Part shown: piece by piece, positions 28,433-37,207 of the stretch
Layout: each line of letters starts with the position of its first letter
Position numbering within the stretch: the first letter of the stretch is position 1
Origin: Halorhodospira halochloris
GTDB taxonomy: Bacteria > Pseudomonadota > Gammaproteobacteria > Nitrococcales > Halorhodospiraceae
NCBI RefSeq assembly: GCF_002356555.2
Contig: NZ_AP017372.2
Location: 1,776,501-1,840,500, forward strand
DNA: 64,000 nt
Direction: 5' to 3'
The notes under the pieces: generated by a model
Told to the model about the DNA's origin: nothing
The model's input: only the letters and a program-made list of their open reading frames with translations
The model's database searches: none
Translations under genes and position numbers: made by a program

Positions 28433-31365
28433 GACGACCAACTCCCTCGGTTTAATATATCGCGCAGCGAGCGTTGCATACCGACAGCGCGGTGTGTGGC
28501 ATAGCGCAGCAGGGCCAGCGGCCCATTATCTATCCCCGGCGGCGGCTTCAAATCGGGCCAACTCGGAGACGTTTGCGCCGGCTCAGTCGGATCGGCCTTG
28601 CGCACCCGCACCCGCACGTCGTACCAAGCCGCCTGCCCAGTAATGGGGTCGGAATTACTCAGCGGCTTCTCGCCTTCACGACGCGGCAGCCGGTCATCAA
28701 TCACATGGTTAAGCAGAAAGCCGATGGTGGCCTCCGGGCCCTGCGGCTCGAGTCCCCAAGCTCCCGACATCTTGCCCATGCCGTTCCAGGTCCAGACCGT
28801 ATCCTCCTGCGTGCCCTCCATCAGCCGTAATTCGCAGCGCACCCGCCCGGCGTGTGACTCTACCCAGACCCAATCACCGTCAGCAAAACCGAGCTCTTCG
28901 CCGCGGCGCCGGTTCATATAGAGGTAGTTCTGGGCCAGAATCTGACGCAGCCAGGCGTTTTGACTATCCCAGGCGTGGTAGTGGGTCATCGGCCGCTGCG
29001 TTATGGCGTGGAAGGTGTACTGCGCAGTATCGGTCCGCGTCTCTTCGAGCGGGGTGTAGAAAAACGGCAGCGGATCGCAGTAAGTCAAGACCCGCTCCCG
29101 GTCGGTCTCATCAGGCGGCTGCGGGCCATCGTAAAGGCCTTGAGCAGCTAGGCGAAAGCGCTGCAGCGGCTCCGAGTAGACAGACATGACAATCTGCTCG
29201 GCCGAGGGGTTAAAGCCTACCTCCTGCGCCCAGTCGAGATACTCGCGGTTAGCGAATTTGTAGAACTGCTTGGATAATGGCAGTTCGTACTTAAAGAAGG
29301 CTCCGTTCTCGATATAGCGCTGCCACTGCTCAGGATTGGGCTCGCCGCGCATCGGCTTACTGCCATCAGCGCCCCGCCATCCGGCCAGAAAGCCTATCCC
29401 CGGCGCCTTCTGGTAATTGATAATAAAATCTTCGTAGCCCTTATACTTAGGCGTACCGTCGGAGTTGGTGAACTCCGGCAGCCCGAGCCGGGCCCCGAGC
29501 TCTATCATCACCTCTTGCCACGGCCGGACATCGCCGTCCGGTTCTAGCAACGGCTGACGAATGGCATCAGCCGGGCCGTCGGGCTCAGAGATCGGCCGAT
29601 CGAGCATGGAGATACAGTCGTGGCGCTCCAGATAGGTGGTATCGGGGAGCACCAGATCGGCGTAGTGCACGCTCTCGGAGTGGAAGGCATCGACCACCAC
29701 CAGATACGGCAGCTTATATTCGCCCTGCTCATCCTTGGCCAGCAGCATATCCAGCACCGAATCGGTGTTCATGGTCGAGTTCCAGGCCATATTGGCCATG
29801 AACAGGATCAGCGTATCGATCGGATAAGGATCGCCCTCTACGGCATTGGTGATAACGGCGTGCATCTTGCCGTGGGTCGATAACGGCGCCTGCCAGGAGA
29901 AGGCTTTATCAATCCGCCGCGGCTGACCGTCTGCATCGATTACCAAATCCTCCGGCCCCTGCGGGAAACCGAGCGGCGAGGCCGCGAGTGGCGTGTTCGG
30001 CGCCGTCTGCTGCGCCGGGCGCAGCGGCGGCGGCACATGGCGCGGGTACGGCGCCTTAGCGCGGTGGCCGCCAGGACAGTCGACTGAGCCGAGTAGCATC
30101 TGCAGCAGGTGCAGCGCCCGCCCCGCCTGAAAGCCGTTAGAGTGGGCAGCGACACCGCGCATGGCGTGCATCGACACCGGCCGCCCGATAAACCGATCGT
30201 GCTTACGCCCAGCCCAATCGGTCCATTCGCACTCTATCTCGATCGTCTCCTCGAAGGCGACGTGGGCTAGCTCGGCAGCGAGCCGCTCGATGGTCTCCGC
30301 CGCCACCCCGCAGATCTCCGCCGCCTGCTCCGGGCTGTAGGAGTCGTCGATAAACCGCTCCGCGGCCAAGGTCATAGCGGTCTTCACCTGCCGGCCGTCG
30401 GGGCCGACGAAGGAGCCGAACAGGGCCGGGGCGACATCGGTGCGCGAGGCCTCAACAAAGGCGCCACGCTCAATATCGCGGATCTGCGCCTGACCATTAT
30501 CATCGCGGAGAAAGAGGCCGTCACCCGGCTTACCCGGATCCTGTACCACCAGGTAGGGGGCGTTGGTGTAGCGAATCAGGAATTCCCAGTCGAAATTTCC
30601 ATCACGCAGCAAGCAGTGGATGAGCGCCATGGCCAGCGCCCCATCGGTCCCGGGGCGGATAGCTACCCACTCATCGGCGACCGCCTGATAGCCGGTACGG
30701 ACCGGGTTGACCGCGACGAACCGAGCCCCGCGGCGCTTAATCTCCTCAATGCCGCGTTTGAACGGATTGGAGGCATGATCCTCCGCGGTCCCCCAGAGCA
30801 TGAAGTAGCGCGTGCGCTCCCAATCGGGATCACCGAACTCCCAAAAGGCGTGGCCGAGCGAATAGAGCCCGGCGGTGGCCATGTTCACCGAGCAAAAGCC
30901 GCCGTGGGCCGCCCAGTTGATGGTACCGAACTGAGTCGCCCAGAGCCCGGTAAGGGCCTGCATCTGATCGCGCCCGGTGAAATAGGCGAGCTTGCGCGGA
31001 TCGTCGGCGCGGATAGCGCGCAGCCGTTCGGTAAGCTCGTCCAGGGCCTCATCCCAGGAGATCTCTTCGAACTCACCACTACCGCGTTCGCTGCCCGGTT
31101 TGCGCCGCAACGGGGCGCGCAGCTTGGCCCGCGAGTACTGCTTCATTATCCCGGCGTTACCCTTAGCGCAGAGCACGCCGCGATTAACCGGGTGATCCGG
31201 GTTGCCCTCTATGAATCGGACCTTGCCATCTTCTAAGGTGACGCGGATGCCGCAGCGACAGGCACACATATAGCATGTGGTGTAGCGCACCTCTTGCCCC
31301 TCGCGGGGCTCAAGATCGAGCGCCTCCTGCTGCTGCGACACCCCGGTTGCTGGGGTGGCGCTCAT
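28429..31365 (-). CDS. soeA: sulfite dehydrogenase (quinone) molybdopterin subunit SoeA
   Basis: SoeA is a 978-residue molybdopterin oxidoreductase of the DMSO reductase family. It oxidises sulfite to sulfate on the cytoplasmic side. It has an N-terminal 4Fe-4S motif (CYMCACRCG ... GVLCAKG) and no twin-arginine signal, as expected for cytoplasmic SoeA. Molybdopterin contacts such as GTAEDHASNPFKRG and the C-terminal dinucleotide-binding domain (GFLLNHVIDDRLPRR) are present. Related PsrA/PhsA/SreA enzymes share the fold; the tusA and dsr context favours SoeA. Confidence 0.9.
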   Translation of the reverse strand: MSATPATGVSQQQEALDLEPREGQEVRYTTCYMCACRCGIRVTLEDGKVRFIEGNPDHPVNRGVLCAKGNAGIMKQYSRAKLRAPLRRKPGSERGSGEFEEISWDEALDELTERLRAIRADDPRKLAYFTGRDQMQALTGLWATQFGTINWAAHGGFCSVNMATAGLYSLGHAFWEFGDPDWERTRYFMLWGTAEDHASNPFKRGIEEIKRRGARFVAVNPVRTGYQAVADEWVAIRPGTDGALAMALIHCLLRDGNFDWEFLIRYTNAPYLVVQDPGKPGDGLFLRDDNGQAQIRDIERGAFVEASRTDVAPALFGSFVGPDGRQVKTAMTLAAERFIDDSYSPEQAAEICGVAAETIERLAAELAHVAFEETIEIECEWTDWAGRKHDRFIGRPVSMHAMRGVAAHSNGFQAGRALHLLQMLLGSVDCPGGHRAKAPYPRHVPPPLRPAQQTAPNTPLAASPLGFPQGPEDLVIDADGQPRRIDKAFSWQAPLSTHGKMHAVITNAVEGDPYPIDTLILFMANMAWNSTMNTDSVLDMLLAKDEQGEYKLPYLVVVDAFHSESVHYADLVLPDTTYLERHDCISMLDRPISEPDGPADAIRQPLLEPDGDVRPWQEVMIELGARLGLPEFTNSDGTPKYKGYEDFIINYQKAPGIGFLAGWRGADGSKPMRGEPNPEQWQRYIENGAFFKYELPLSKQFYKFANREYLDWAQEVGFNPSAEQIVMSVYSEPLQRFRLAAQGLYDGPQPPDETDRERVLTYCDPLPFFYTPLEETRTDTAQYTFHAITQRPMTHYHAWDSQNAWLRQILAQNYLYMNRRRGEELGFADGDWVWVESHAGRVRCELRLMEGTQEDTVWTWNGMGKMSGAWGLEPQGPEATIGFLLNHVIDDRLPRREGEKPLSNSDPITGQAAWYDVRVRVRKADPTEPAQTSPSWPDLKPPPGIDNGPLALLRYATHRAVGMQRSLRDILNRGSWSS

Positions 31366-31457
31366 TTTCTGATTAACTCCCTAGCCTGGTGCGACCTGCA
31401 GCTCGGTGCCGCGGTTTATCTGGTGCTGATCGCAGCTCGTACTGCCCGGGCCAACCC

Positions 31458-31688
31458 TTAGGCGCAGCGCAGATAGAAGTGGAATTTGCCCTCTTCCTCA
31501 CCCTGCTCGATCAGCTCGTGCCCGGTCTGCTTGCTGAATGAGTCGAAGTCCTGCACGGAGCCGGGGTCGGTGGCGATAACGTGCAGCACCTCACCGCTGT
31601 TCATGGTGGCGAGAGTCTTTTTGGCTTTGAGAATGGGCATCGGGCAGTTCAGCCCGGTAGCGTCAAGCTCTTGATCGAAGTCGGCCAT
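31458..31688 (-). CDS. tusA: TusA family sulfur-carrier protein
   Basis: TusA is a 76-residue persulfide carrier with the catalytic Cys in the motif GLNCPMPILKAKK (Cys near residue 14). In purple sulfur bacteria TusA hands sulfane sulfur to DsrEFH and on to DsrC. It starts the soe operon together with the 59-residue gene upstream, 92 bases before soeA. The gene position suggests that sulfur transfer and sulfite oxidation are expressed together. Confidence 0.92.
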   Translation of the reverse strand: MADFDQELDATGLNCPMPILKAKKTLATMNSGEVLHVIATDPGSVQDFDSFSKQTGHELIEQGEEEGKFHFYLRCA

Positions 31689-31723
31689 GGTCTGCTACTC
31701 CTGTATCTATCTGGTTTGACTAG

Positions 31724-31903
31724 TTACGCGCTGTCGGTGTTACCGGCACAGCCGTCGGCGTAACCGGCCTCGTAGCGCTCGGTTAGACGCTGCTCCTCGC
31801 GCTGGGGATTGCGCAAGTAGCCGCCGGCCCAGCCGTTGATGTAGTCCTGATCAACGCCGCGCTGTTCGAGATCGCGGATTGTTGTGTAGTACGTCTGATC
31901 CAT
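31724..31903 (-). CDS. small conserved-looking protein at the head of the tusA-soeABC operon
   Basis: This 59-residue ORF reads MDQTYYTTIRDLEQRG... and ends ...GYADGCAGNTDSA. It has a good GGGAGG ribosome-binding site five bases before the ATG and lies 35 bases before tusA. The sequence is acidic and aromatic-rich with two GYxxG-like turns (INGWAGGYL, RYEAGYADG) and one Cys. I do not recognise a family. Codon use and position suggest it is a real gene connected with sulfur oxidation. Confidence 0.7.
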   Translation of the reverse strand: MDQTYYTTIRDLEQRGVDQDYINGWAGGYLRNPQREEQRLTERYEAGYADGCAGNTDSA

Positions 31904-32290
31904 CTGCCCTCCCGGTTATTTCTGTTGCCATGCGGTTGGTGAGCTTCGCGCCCACCGGCGGGCGCAGTTAACGGGTGTACCTGTCGGCTGCGTCACGGAG
32001 CACCCGCCGATTTTCCGCAGCATGCGCCTCCGGCCCTGGCAACGCCTAGCATGCTAACCCTAGCAAGGATGCCCACTTTTTGATATGAGTCACAATTAGC
32101 CTGAGGGGAGAGCTTGCGGGGAGTTGGTTATCTCTTTGGGGATATGGATCAGTGGGGAGGTAGGAGTAATTGCTGGGGTATGGGGAGCGTAGAAACTTTC
32201 GAGCTGCGGAGCTGCCGCGGTGGAGGGGTTCTGTAATGCTTTCCAGGGGGCTTATGGCGCCGTCCCTGGCGACAGTTGTTCAGCTGCAAG
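31904..32290. other. soe upstream region with a decayed foldback copy
   Basis: No gene is seen. The soe promoter, reading leftward, should lie in 31910-32100. A palindromic TAGCATGCTA occurs at 32047-32056 with a related CTAGCA beside it, which could be an operator. At 32215-32285 scattered family motifs (GGTGGAGGGG, GGGGCTTATGGCGCCGTCCCTGGCG) mark a decayed foldback copy directly before an intact one. Confidence 0.45.
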
Positions 32291-32433
32291 GGCATCTTGC
32301 CCCCCCGGAGTCATCATCTGCCCCGGTGTGGAGGACGCCGTGAATCCGTCCTTGGAGGCTTCATGGCGCCATCCCTGGCGCCAAGACCTCCACACCGGGG
32401 CAGATGATGGCTCCGGGGAGGTTAGAGGTGCCC
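32291..32433 (+). repeat. foldback element, copy 6
   Basis: Left arm 32291-32334 (GGCATCTTGCCCCCCCGGAGTC at the outer end; GGTGTGGAGG at the inner end) and right arm 32387-32433 are complementary with a few mismatches in the outer part. The core is forward. The copy lies just past the 3' end of the outer-membrane protein gene. Confidence 0.92.
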
Positions 32434-32471
32434 ACAAAGAATCTGTAGTTAAGCGGGACAAACTGCCCGGT

Positions 32472-33209
32472 TTATTCGAAGGTATATGCCACGCCGACGT
32501 GGAAGGCGTTTTCGACTAGGTCGTCTGTTTCTGCCTCTGGTGCAAAAAACTCGTCTTCTCCAGATGGGTCATACTTACTTCCAGGATCAAACTCTGAACC
32601 GTTAGCTTCCCATTGATCAACAGATTCACCGCCTAAGTCAGACCTCGACCCCTCAGCACGTACGCTAACCGGCACCCCTGTTGGACGGTACTCCATGCCT
32701 ACGGCTGCACGGTAGCCAGAAAAGTCGTCGCTCCACTCAAGATCTTCATGCGCTACCACTGTAAACTCGCGCTCGGCATAACCCAGGCTGCCATAAAGCA
32801 TTACAGTGCCGTCATACAATAAGCTACCCAGACGAGCCGACACAGAGTAACCTTCGCCAAGCTCACCCTCACCTATATCACCTTCACCACCAGCAAGGTG
32901 TTTTCCATCACGATCACCTAAGGTATAGCGAGCCTCTAATCCATAAAAGAAACCGCCCTCTTGATCACCCCAACCGGCAAAAACACTGCCACCAGATAAG
33001 GGATCCTCAATTGCAAAATCACCTTCTATTACACCTTCATCACCATCTTCATCGAGATTCCAATCCTGCTCAAAAGTGACCGCCGAAGTCACATCGCCCT
33101 CTACACCAATATAAGGGCCACTAAAGAACTCAGACTTCGCCGGCCCCGCAAAGACAAACCCCAAGCCGCCAGCTGCGGCTATCGCTACATAGGAGCTTTG
33201 CCGTAGCAT
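32472..33209 (-). CDS. acidic outer-membrane beta-barrel protein
   Basis: This 245-residue protein has a signal peptide (IAAAGGLGFVFAGPAKS, cleavage near residue 27) and alternating beta-strand sequence ending in AFHVGVAYTFE. The terminal aromatic-x pattern is typical of outer-membrane barrels of the OmpA/OmpW-like porin class. Strand segments such as GYSVSARLGSLLYD, VMLYGSLGYAEREF and YRAAVGMEYRPTG are visible. It is very rich in Asp and Glu, in keeping with a halophile. ATG 33209 is chosen because it follows GGGAGGTGCAT. It stands alone between two foldback copies. Confidence 0.75.
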   Translation of the reverse strand: MLRQSSYVAIAAAGGLGFVFAGPAKSEFFSGPYIGVEGDVTSAVTFEQDWNLDEDGDEGVIEGDFAIEDPLSGGSVFAGWGDQEGGFFYGLEARYTLGDRDGKHLAGGEGDIGEGELGEGYSVSARLGSLLYDGTVMLYGSLGYAEREFTVVAHEDLEWSDDFSGYRAAVGMEYRPTGVPVSVRAEGSRSDLGGESVDQWEANGSEFDPGSKYDPSGEDEFFAPEAETDDLVENAFHVGVAYTFE

Positions 33210-33341
33210 ATGCACCTCCCGCCTGCTATCCACCAACACACTTAACGCTAAAAACAGGGGCTAAATAAGCGCCTCGACACACTCCTTCGCCTCGTTTATA
33301 AATTTCCCACTTAAACTTTGAAATTGTCAATCTATTTTCCA

Positions 33342-33494
33342 GGGGCCTCCGATACTTCCCCTGAGCCACTTAGCTGCCCCCGGGGTGGAGGTCTTGGCGC
33401 CAGGGATGGCGCCGTGAAGCCTCCAGGGATGGATTCACGGCGTCCTCCACACCGGGGCAGCTAAGTGTCCCAGGGGAAGTCCTATGGGCGCCCC
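33342..33494 (-). repeat. foldback element, copy 7
   Basis: Left arm 33342-33391 and right arm 33444-33494 are complementary with scattered mismatches (outer GGGGCCTCCGATACTTCCCC; inner CTTAGCTGCCCC). The core is in reverse orientation. It lies upstream of the outer-membrane protein gene and before the reductase gene. Confidence 0.9.
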
Positions 33495-33630
33495 AGAAAA
33501 CGGGGTTGCGAAATACCAAGCGCTGTGTAACAACTCCCCCACAGGGAAGAGATTACGCCGCCCTCCACAGAGTTGTCGGCAAGTCTTAAAAGCACTTTAA
33601 ATACCCCAATTCAGTGCAATGGAGCAAAAA

Positions 33631-34578
33631 ATGGGCTTATTAATAGAAGGCCAATGGGTCGATCAAGCTTATCAGCGCGATGAGGCGGGCCGTTTCCAGC
33701 GCCAGCGCAGCACATTCCGCAACTGGATCGGCCATGACAGTGAGTTTCCTCCTGAGCCGGGGCGCTACCACCTCTACGTCTCCTACGCCTGCCCCTGGGC
33801 TCAGCGCATACTCATAGCCCGCCACCTTAAGGGGCTGGAGGATGCGATAACGGTATCGGTTGTCCATCCGTTGATGCTCGATAACGGCTGGGAATTGAGC
33901 GACGACTTCCCCGGCGCTACCGGCGACCCTATCCTCGGCGCCAAATACCTCTACCAGGTCTATACCCAGGCAGATCCAACCGCAACCACCCGGGTAACCG
34001 TTCCGGCGCTGTGGGATAAAGAGCAGCAAACACTGGTCAACAATGAGTCACGCGATCTGCTGCGCATGTTCGACCACAACCTCGCCGAGCTCGCCACCCG
34101 CAACATTGACCTGGCGCCTGCGGAGATCAGAGAGCAGGTCGATACAACCATCGATGCCATTTACGAGCCGATCAACAACGGCGTTTATCGCTGCGGCTTT
34201 GCGGCCACACAACAAGCCTATGAGGAGGCAGCGGAGCAGCTGTATGCCGCCCTCGACTACTGGGAAGAAGTGCTCGGCAGACAGCGCTACCTATGCGGTG
34301 AGCAGCTTACCGAGGCCGATATCTGCCTCTACACCACGCTGATCCGCTTTGACGCCGTCTACGCCGTCCACTTTAAGTGTTCACAGCGCCAAATCCGCGA
34401 GTACCCCAACCTTATGGGCTACCTGCGTGAGCTCTATCAAATGCCAGCATTCGGCTCCACCACCAACTTCGAGCACATCCGCCACCACTACTTTCGCAGC
34501 CACGGCTTCCTCAACCCCAACGGCATCATCGCGCGCATGCCTGAATTGGGGCTTGATAAATATCACGGGAGAGAGTAA
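33631..34578 (+). CDS. glutathionyl-hydroquinone reductase (glutathione S-transferase, Xi class)
   Basis: This 315-residue protein belongs to the YqjG/ECM4 family, which reduces glutathionyl-hydroquinones with glutathione. The catalytic Cys lies in YVSYACPWAQR, followed by DNGWEL and VPALWDKEQQTLVNNES, which are characteristic. The C-terminal helical domain carries TEADICLYTTLIRFDAVY. ATG 33631 is preferred over ATG 33619 because GGAG at 33621-33624 has the right spacing. It stands alone between two foldback copies. Confidence 0.92.
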   Translation: MGLLIEGQWVDQAYQRDEAGRFQRQRSTFRNWIGHDSEFPPEPGRYHLYVSYACPWAQRILIARHLKGLEDAITVSVVHPLMLDNGWELSDDFPGATGDPILGAKYLYQVYTQADPTATTRVTVPALWDKEQQTLVNNESRDLLRMFDHNLAELATRNIDLAPAEIREQVDTTIDAIYEPINNGVYRCGFAATQQAYEEAAEQLYAALDYWEEVLGRQRYLCGEQLTEADICLYTTLIRFDAVYAVHFKCSQRQIREYPNLMGYLRELYQMPAFGSTTNFEHIRHHYFRSHGFLNPNGIIARMPELGLDKYHGRE

Positions 34579-34672
34579 ACCTGTAGGTTACAAAAGGCTT
34601 CTCAAGAGGCAGTAACAGCGTCCTCCCCACGGGGGATATGCAACCACAAGAAGTTTGCTTTAAGCGACCCTC

Positions 34673-34834
34673 AGGGGGTGGCCTCTAAAAACCCTCCCTG
34701 GAGTCACTCAACTGCCCCAGTGTGGAGGTCTTGTCACCAGGGATGGCGCCATGAAGCCTCCAGGGACGGATTCACGGCGTTCTCCACACCGGTGGCGGTT
34801 GAGTGGCCCCAGGGAGGGTTTTTGGAGGTGCCCT
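34673..34834 (-). repeat. foldback element, copy 8
   Basis: The left arm (AGGGGGTGGCCTCTAAAAACC... to ...AGTGTGGAGG at 34728) and the right arm (TCTCCACACCGG... to ...TTTTTGGAGGTGCCCT at 34834) are largely complementary. The arms include a CACTCAACTG / GGTTGAGTGG segment shared only with copies 5 and 9. The core is reversed. A small decayed fragment (CAGCGTCCTCCCCACGGGGG) lies at 34617-34637. Confidence 0.9.
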
Positions 34835-34934
34835 CAGGCCCGTGACCAAGTAAGCTAGAATGCCCCGGTTAGCAGATAACCCGCTCTCTGCGCTTATCTT
34901 TATGATAAGCCCGGCAAGCCTTGAAGTGCTGAGG

Positions 34935-35951
34935 ATGAGTACGAAAGAACAACTCGAATATCAACTACTGCGACTTTGGCTGCCCCTAGAGACAGACTTA
35001 CAGGCCTTTCTCAGTGCTTGCGCAGAAGCGGTTGCCTGGTTAGACGGCGAGCGCATGAAATCGGCACAGGGCTTATTGCAACTTAGTGAACTATTGCGCG
35101 ATTCGGGAGCAGCGTCGGGGAAACCATTAAGTGCCGCCTTGATCTGGGATCAAGACTCATTACAGGTCCACTGGGAGGGCCAGAGTAACCCATCTGTACT
35201 GCTCAAAGCAGAATCATACCGGGTAGAGAAGGAGCAACTTGAGAGGCTACGAGAGTACCTTAGCGCGCGCTTCGAGGTCATAGATTCTGAAACCCTGCGC
35301 TGGCAAAACCAGCAAATGGCAGCGCATTACCGCCAAACCAAGGAGGATATGGAGGCGGAGCTAAACGAATTACAGCAGGCTTTGGATAGCCGCCAACTCG
35401 AACTGGCGAAGAGCATCATGGCAGCAGAGACGGACTCTTTAACCAACGCCCTGAATCGCCGCGCCTTCGATGATTACGCCCCGAAGGCCTATTACCACGC
35501 CAAGCGCCAGCGCCAAGAGGAAATGTCACTGCTTTTGATTGACCTCGATTATTTCAAAGAGATCAATGATGAGCATGGCCACCGGCAAGGCGATGAGTAC
35601 CTTCGCCACGTAGTTACAGTGATGGAGTCTTTGATCCGCAGCGGGATAGACCGCGTCTACAGGATCGGCGGCGATGAGTTTGCCATACTGTTTCACGCTG
35701 GAGCAAAGGCAGCCTGTAGCAAAGCATTGAAATTGCTGGAACAGCTTGACTGGTCGGTCAGCATCGGAATTGCTTCCTTAGATCTTCTAGAGGGCGATAA
35801 CAGCTTCGTAGAATTTTACGAGCTAGCCGACAGTGCCTTGTATGATGCAAAAAATTCGGGTCGCGGGCGCGTGGCTGTTGCCGGATGTCGAGAACGCGGT
35901 GAAAAGGGATGTCGGCAACCGTGCATGCTTTTACAGGAGCCAAGCGATTGA
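34935..35951 (+). CDS. diguanylate cyclase (GGDEF)
   Basis: This protein of about 338 residues has a helical N-terminal region without membrane segments, a coiled coil (EDMEAELNELQQALDSRQLEL) and a C-terminal GGDEF domain (DSLTNALNRRAFDDYA, LLIDLDYFKEINDEHGH, YRIGGDEFAILF). The catalytic motif is intact, so it should make cyclic di-GMP. Its stop overlaps the RsbT/X gene, so it appears to be the output partner of the stressosome-like module that follows. In-frame ATGs also exist at 34860 and 34902; the start is not certain. Confidence 0.88.
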   Translation: MSTKEQLEYQLLRLWLPLETDLQAFLSACAEAVAWLDGERMKSAQGLLQLSELLRDSGAASGKPLSAALIWDQDSLQVHWEGQSNPSVLLKAESYRVEKEQLERLREYLSARFEVIDSETLRWQNQQMAAHYRQTKEDMEAELNELQQALDSRQLELAKSIMAAETDSLTNALNRRAFDDYAPKAYYHAKRQRQEEMSLLLIDLDYFKEINDEHGHRQGDEYLRHVVTVMESLIRSGIDRVYRIGGDEFAILFHAGAKAACSKALKLLEQLDWSVSIGIASLDLLEGDNSFVEFYELADSALYDAKNSGRGRVAVAGCRERGEKGCRQPCMLLQEPSD

Positions 35952-37003
35952 AGAGTGTCATAGCGAGCTCTGAGCATGTACGACTTGTAGCCGAGCTGCC
36001 GGCGCAGCGGGAGAGCGATCGGATTGCCCTGCGCGCCCGCATGTTATCCGTGGCTCAACGGCTAGGTTACGGCGAGTCGCGCCGCAGCGATATGAGTTTG
36101 GTGGTATATGAGCTGGCAACCAACATCAGCAAATACGCCCAAGGCAAGGGATTTATCCAGGTGTGGTTACAACCGGGACCGAGCATAGACATATTTGCTC
36201 TCGACTATGGGCCAGGCATATATGAATTAGAACGTGCCCTAGGTAACGGTTATTCAACAAGTGGCACATTGGGCAAAGGGCTGGGCAGCATCGCCCGGCT
36301 GTGTGATCACTGGGATATTTATAGCCGCTCGGCACCCCCCGGTGGCGACAACACCAACTGGCACGGAACCGCGGTATTAGCGCGTTTTTCTACTCCAAGC
36401 CTGCTGACTCAGCATGGCATAGGGATTTACGTGCGCAGCCTTAACGACGATAGTTACTCGGGGGACACAATCTTCCTCTATTGCAACGACCAACATATAC
36501 GCTGGTTTCACGCCGATGGCTTGGGCAGCGGCAAGACAGCTCAGCAATCTACCGAGCCGCTGGGCAGGGCCCTGCTCCACTCGCCAAGACCAACAGAGAT
36601 ACTTGAATTTTCCCGGACCCTGATCGACAGTGGCAAGGGAGCAGTGGCTATTGTCGGGGCGTATCAGCCGCACCCAGAGCAACTGGTAGTGTGCGGGATT
36701 GGCGACATGCACCTAGATGTATGCAATACGGATTCAGACAACAAGGACAAGGAACAGATCAAATTCGCCCCAGGCATCTTGGGCAAAGATGTCTATGCTA
36801 CAACTCCGCACAACATAACTATGGGTAAGAGAACAGCAGTCCTTTCGGCAAGTGACGGCATCAGGAGAAATTGGGACCCGCAACGCTATGCCGGACTAAT
36901 GAGCCGTGATCCACAGTTGATCGCATACTTTCTTGGCAGCGAAGCGGGACGTCTCTCTGATGACCGTTCCCTGTTTGTGCTCTCTCCCCCTAGGTGTAAC
37001 TAA
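35909..37003 (+). CDS. RsbT-RsbX fusion: GHKL kinase plus PP2C-like phosphatase
   Basis: Residues 15-150 match the serine kinase RsbT and its GHKL ATP-binding fold (SLVVYELATNISKYAQG, DYGPGI, GKGLGSIARLCDHWDIYS). Residues 165-364 resemble the RsbX/SpoIIE phosphatase (ADGLGSGKTAQQ, GAVAIVGAYQ, VLSASDGIRRNW, DDRSLFVL). Both opposing activities of a stressosome therefore sit in one chain. A TTG at 35948 that overlaps the cyclase stop (TTGA) and follows AGGAG is an attractive alternative start and would remove 13 residues. RsbR- and RsbS-like genes follow after a foldback element. Confidence 0.85.
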   Translation: MSATVHAFTGAKRLKSVIASSEHVRLVAELPAQRESDRIALRARMLSVAQRLGYGESRRSDMSLVVYELATNISKYAQGKGFIQVWLQPGPSIDIFALDYGPGIYELERALGNGYSTSGTLGKGLGSIARLCDHWDIYSRSAPPGGDNTNWHGTAVLARFSTPSLLTQHGIGIYVRSLNDDSYSGDTIFLYCNDQHIRWFHADGLGSGKTAQQSTEPLGRALLHSPRPTEILEFSRTLIDSGKGAVAIVGAYQPHPEQLVVCGIGDMHLDVCNTDSDNKDKEQIKFAPGILGKDVYATTPHNITMGKRTAVLSASDGIRRNWDPQRYAGLMSRDPQLIAYFLGSEAGRLSDDRSLFVLSPPRCN

Positions 37004-37026
37004 AATGGCCTCTTCTCTGCCCAAGG

Positions 37027-37174
37027 CAACCTACACACTATCCCCGGGGCTACTCAACTGTCCCGGTGTGGGGGTCTTGGCGCCAAGGATGGCGCCATCA
37101 ATCCTCCAGGGATGGATTCACGGCGTCCTCCACACCGGGGCGGATGGTGGCGCCGGCGAAGTTTTAGAGGCACC
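37027..37174 (-). repeat. foldback element, copy 9 (chimeric arms)
   Basis: The reverse core lies between GTGTGGGGG (37067) and CCTCCACAC. The right arm (GGGGCGGATGGTGGCGCCGG...TTTTAGAGGCACCC) is of the type seen in copies 11 and 16. The left arm (TCCCCGGGGCTACTCAACTGTCCC) is of the copy 8 type, so the outer arms do not pair. It looks like a recombinant of two copies. It separates the RsbT/X and RsbR genes. Confidence 0.88.
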
Positions 37175-37207
37175 CATGCAAGTTGAACAGATCAGGAGTT
37201 AACCACA

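Noticed and set aside
32220-32519. Small ORFs made of the repeat core (containing VNPSLEASWRHPWRQDL)
   Set aside because: They consist mainly of the foldback element, lack convincing ribosome-binding sites and recur wherever the element lies.
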